From contig JAEUHG010000273.1 of assembly GCA_016795425.1 (NCBI GenBank), positions 1-64,000 on the forward strand: 64,000 bases of DNA, written 5' to 3'. The notes under the pieces are model-generated. The model saw only the letters and a list, made by a program, of their open reading frames with translations. It searched no databases and was not told the DNA's origin. Numbering within the stretch: the first letter of the stretch is position 1; each line of letters opens with the position of its first letter. Below, piece by piece: positions 62,221 to 64,000 of the stretch. This stretch comes from Verrucomicrobiales bacterium (GTDB lineage: Bacteria > Verrucomicrobiota > Verrucomicrobiia > Limisphaerales > CAIMTB01). The translations under genes were made by a program, and so were the position numbers.

Positions 62221-63165
62221 ATGTCAGCCGTACCGGCGATGCGGCCTCCCAGCCAAGGCCCCCACACGGGCTCCGAATCACCCCGAGGTAAACCTCAGGG
62301 GTGCCGACGGTCCGACGATTTAGCGTCGGGTTGCCCGCGCTTCTTTTTCTCTGGTTCCACCCACGTGTACGCTGTGATTTCCTCACGCGCTCGCGGTCTA
62401 GCCGTGGGGTTGAACCTGAACGCGGATCAGTACTGCAATTTCGACTGCTGCTACTGCGAAGTCGACCGCCGCACGTTGCCACGCGTCAACGGCCCGGCCC
62501 CGGTCAATGCCCACGCCTTGGCCGGCGAATTGTCGAATGCCCTGGCATTCGTCAATGCCGGCATGCTCACCCGACACCCCTATTTCGCCTCCCTCTCGCC
62601 GGAAATGCTAAAACTCGCCCATGTCGCCATCAGCGGCGAAGGCGAGCCGACCCTCTGTCCCAATTTCGCGGAAGCCGTTGAGGGCGTCGTCCACCTGCGC
62701 GCCGCCGGCCTCACTCCTTTCTTTAAACTGGTCCTGGTCACCAACGGCACCGCGCTCGACCAACCGGGTGTCCGGGCCGGACTCCGCCTGTTTACCCGGT
62801 CGGATGAAATCTGGGCCAAGCTCGATGTGGGAACCCAGGAGAGCATGGACCGAATCAATCGGTCGTCGGTGCCCCTCGAAAAGGTGCTGCAAAACATCCT
62901 CGCCGTCGGCCGGACCCGGCCGGTGGTGATCCAGAGTATGTTCGTCGAACTGGACGGACTGCTGCCCGATCGGACCGAACTCGGCCACTACGCCCAACGC
63001 CTGACCGAGCTGAAGGCGTCCGGTGCCCAGATTTCCCTGGTCCAAGTTTACTCTGCCACCCGCCCTCATCACTCCCGTCGCTGCAAGCACCTTTCGCTGC
63101 GAGTCCTCTCGGACATCGCCGCGCAAGTGCATCAGGCGACCGGCCTGCGCGTGGAAGTCTTTTAG
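62221..63165 (+). CDS. Radical SAM protein
   Basis: A 314-residue radical SAM enzyme with the 4Fe-4S motif Cys72-x3-Cys76-x2-Cys79 (CNFDCCYCEVDRR). The lead-in VYAVISSRARGLAVGLNLN matches a family in which 'VYPV.SRR..G.S.GVNLNPD..CNFDC.YCQVDR' precedes the cluster. Further features are VAISGEGEPTL (SAM-binding GGE-like block), VLVTNGTALDQ, WAKLDVGTQESMDRIN and VVIQSMFVELDG. The start is uncertain (ATG 62221 or 62239). The product is unknown; no partner peptide or enzyme is adjacent. It is divergent from the AraC regulator. Confidence 0.9.
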   Translation: MSAVPAMRPPSQGPHTGSESPRGKPQGCRRSDDLASGCPRFFFSGSTHVYAVISSRARGLAVGLNLNADQYCNFDCCYCEVDRRTLPRVNGPAPVNAHALAGELSNALAFVNAGMLTRHPYFASLSPEMLKLAHVAISGEGEPTLCPNFAEAVEGVVHLRAAGLTPFFKLVLVTNGTALDQPGVRAGLRLFTRSDEIWAKLDVGTQESMDRINRSSVPLEKVLQNILAVGRTRPVVIQSMFVELDGLLPDRTELGHYAQRLTELKASGAQISLVQVYSATRPHHSRRCKHLSLRVLSDIAAQVHQATGLRVEVF

Positions 63166-63291
63166 CCGGCAGTTTTGCTCGAACCTTGTTGCGGTCCCTC
63201 GTGGCGCTGGAACGGATTGCGGCGTGGCCCGCCGGCTGGCTGAACCCCATGGTCGCCGAGCGAACACCTTCTACGGCCCGCCGATCGGTCC

Positions 63292-64000
63292 CTACTTGGC
63301 TGGATCGAGCTTGACGTCCGGCTTGACTGGTTGATCCGGCAGGCCAGCGGCTCGCGCCGCGTCGTGGAAGGCAAAGAGATGGGTGTTGCTGGCGATGTAG
63401 AGCACCCCGTTCGCCACCACGGGCGTGGAGTAAACCGGGGCATTCAGGTTCGTTTCGCTAAGGACCTTCTTCTCTTTGGTTGCCGCCAGTACCACGAGGT
63501 CGCCGTCCTCGTCTCCGACGTAGACCTTCCCATCCGCCACCAACGTACTGCCCCACATGTGGGCCTTCATGTCGTAGGTCCAGTGGAGCTTGCCCGTCTC
63601 CGCGTCGAGGCAATGCACGAAACCGGAGAAATCGCCGACGAACAGCAGTCCGGTGGCGGGATCGATCGAAACCGTCGAGATGCTGCGGTGAATACCACGG
63701 TATTCCCAGATCAGGGCGTTCGCCGTGGCATCGCCGGTCTTGGTGGCATCCACGCACACCAAACGCCCAATGCCCTCGCCGTGCTCAGGATCCTGGCCGA
63801 TGGCGACGTAGACGCGATTCTTGTAGAAGACCGGGGTCGAATTGATCTCGGAAGGTCCATCGGCGGCCGGGTACTTGATCGGTTTACCGTCCTTCACCTT
63901 GTACTCCGGAGGGTTGGCGTCGAACCACCAAAGCTTGCGTAGGAAACTGGAGTCCTCGGCCTTCTTGGGCTCGGCATCCAAGGCATACAAGACGCCATCG
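63292..64000 (-). CDS. PQQ-type beta-propeller protein (5' end outside window)
   Basis: The C-terminal ~235 residues of a PQQ-binding-like beta-propeller protein whose start lies beyond the right edge. Blade repeats are visible: STPVFYKNRVYVAIGQD, TGLLFVGDFSGFVHCLDAETG, HWTYDMKAHMWGSTLVADGK, VYVGDEDGDLVVLAATK, YSTPVVANGVLYIASNTHLF. The 'LDAETGKLHW' tryptophan-docking motif is typical of PQQ repeats. It is convergent with the radical SAM gene. Whether it binds PQQ as a dehydrogenase or is a BamB-like structural propeller cannot be decided from the fragment. Confidence 0.88.
   Translation of the reverse strand, partial: DGVLYALDAEPKKAEDSSFLRKLWWFDANPPEYKVKDGKPIKYPAADGPSEINSTPVFYKNRVYVAIGQDPEHGEGIGRLVCVDATKTGDATANALIWEYRGIHRSISTVSIDPATGLLFVGDFSGFVHCLDAETGKLHWTYDMKAHMWGSTLVADGKVYVGDEDGDLVVLAATKEKKVLSETNLNAPVYSTPVVANGVLYIASNTHLFAFHDAARAAGLPDQPVKPDVKLDPAK

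Noticed and set aside
1..64000. CRISPR arrays, rRNA/tRNA genes, complete insertion sequences, phage genes
   Set aside because: None seen by eye on either strand; a covariance-model and repeat scan would be decisive.

Overview
The window looks like the chromosome of a high-GC member of the Verrucomicrobiota. The support is its gene content: planctomycete/verrucomicrobial cytochrome families (PSCyt1/PSCyt2/PSD1 and a PVC-type CxxCH dehydrogenase), two Tat-exported DUF1501 proteins, a PEP-CTERM protein, and many secreted proteins carrying a short domain of the 'YxLExSxxLxxW ... FYR' type that is common in this phylum. No rRNA, tRNA, CRISPR array, insertion sequence or phage gene was seen. The taxonomic call is an inference from family content.

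Layout. Positions 1-5970 are a minus-strand run: guanine deaminase, carA, an FHA-domain membrane protein, a secreted trypsin-like protease, and a secreted beta-helix/PA14 protein cut by the left edge. A stand-alone ParA ATPase follows on the plus strand, then a GH63-type glycosidase and an aquaporin (6.0-10.3 kb). From 10.6 to 24.4 kb come a DUF2071 protein, a large secreted protein, an S1/P1-type zinc nuclease, a TlpA-like thioredoxin, a VKOR-DsbA-DUF1573 fusion, a PEP-CTERM/DUF4331/TPR operon, an M20 peptidase and an unrecognised protein. From 24.5 to 42.5 kb lie a haem-binding PVC dehydrogenase, an SGNH hydrolase-hflK-hflC operon, a GH5-like enzyme with a CBM placed inside its catalytic domain, an RhlE-type helicase, an EboD-like sugar-phosphate cyclase, a sulfatase-modifying-factor-like protein, a double beta-propeller protein and another secreted protein.

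The most unusual block is 42657-52659, all minus strand: a ~2000-residue protein with two alpha/beta-hydrolase (lipase-like) domains plus a CHAT caspase-like protease and a helical repeat tail. It is followed, through a 4-bp overlap and short gaps, by two related proteins with nucleoside-deoxyribosyltransferase/TIR-like N-termini fused to TPR-type domains (one with a Rossmann/SLOG-like C-terminus), and by an ankyrin lipoprotein. I read this as a candidate cell-suicide or anti-phage cassette. On its upstream flank sits the last ~44 codons of a different, truncated secreted-protein gene whose stop overlaps the next gene's start, which suggests a deletion or insertion at the cassette boundary.

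The right end (52.9-64 kb) holds a PSD1-DUF1501 pair, a compact Rho lacking the usual N-terminal helical domain, a tightly overlapped AraC/PocR regulator-DUF1501-lectin-fold operon, a radical SAM protein, and a PQQ-type beta-propeller protein cut by the right edge. Residue numbers are counted from the start codon given for each gene.
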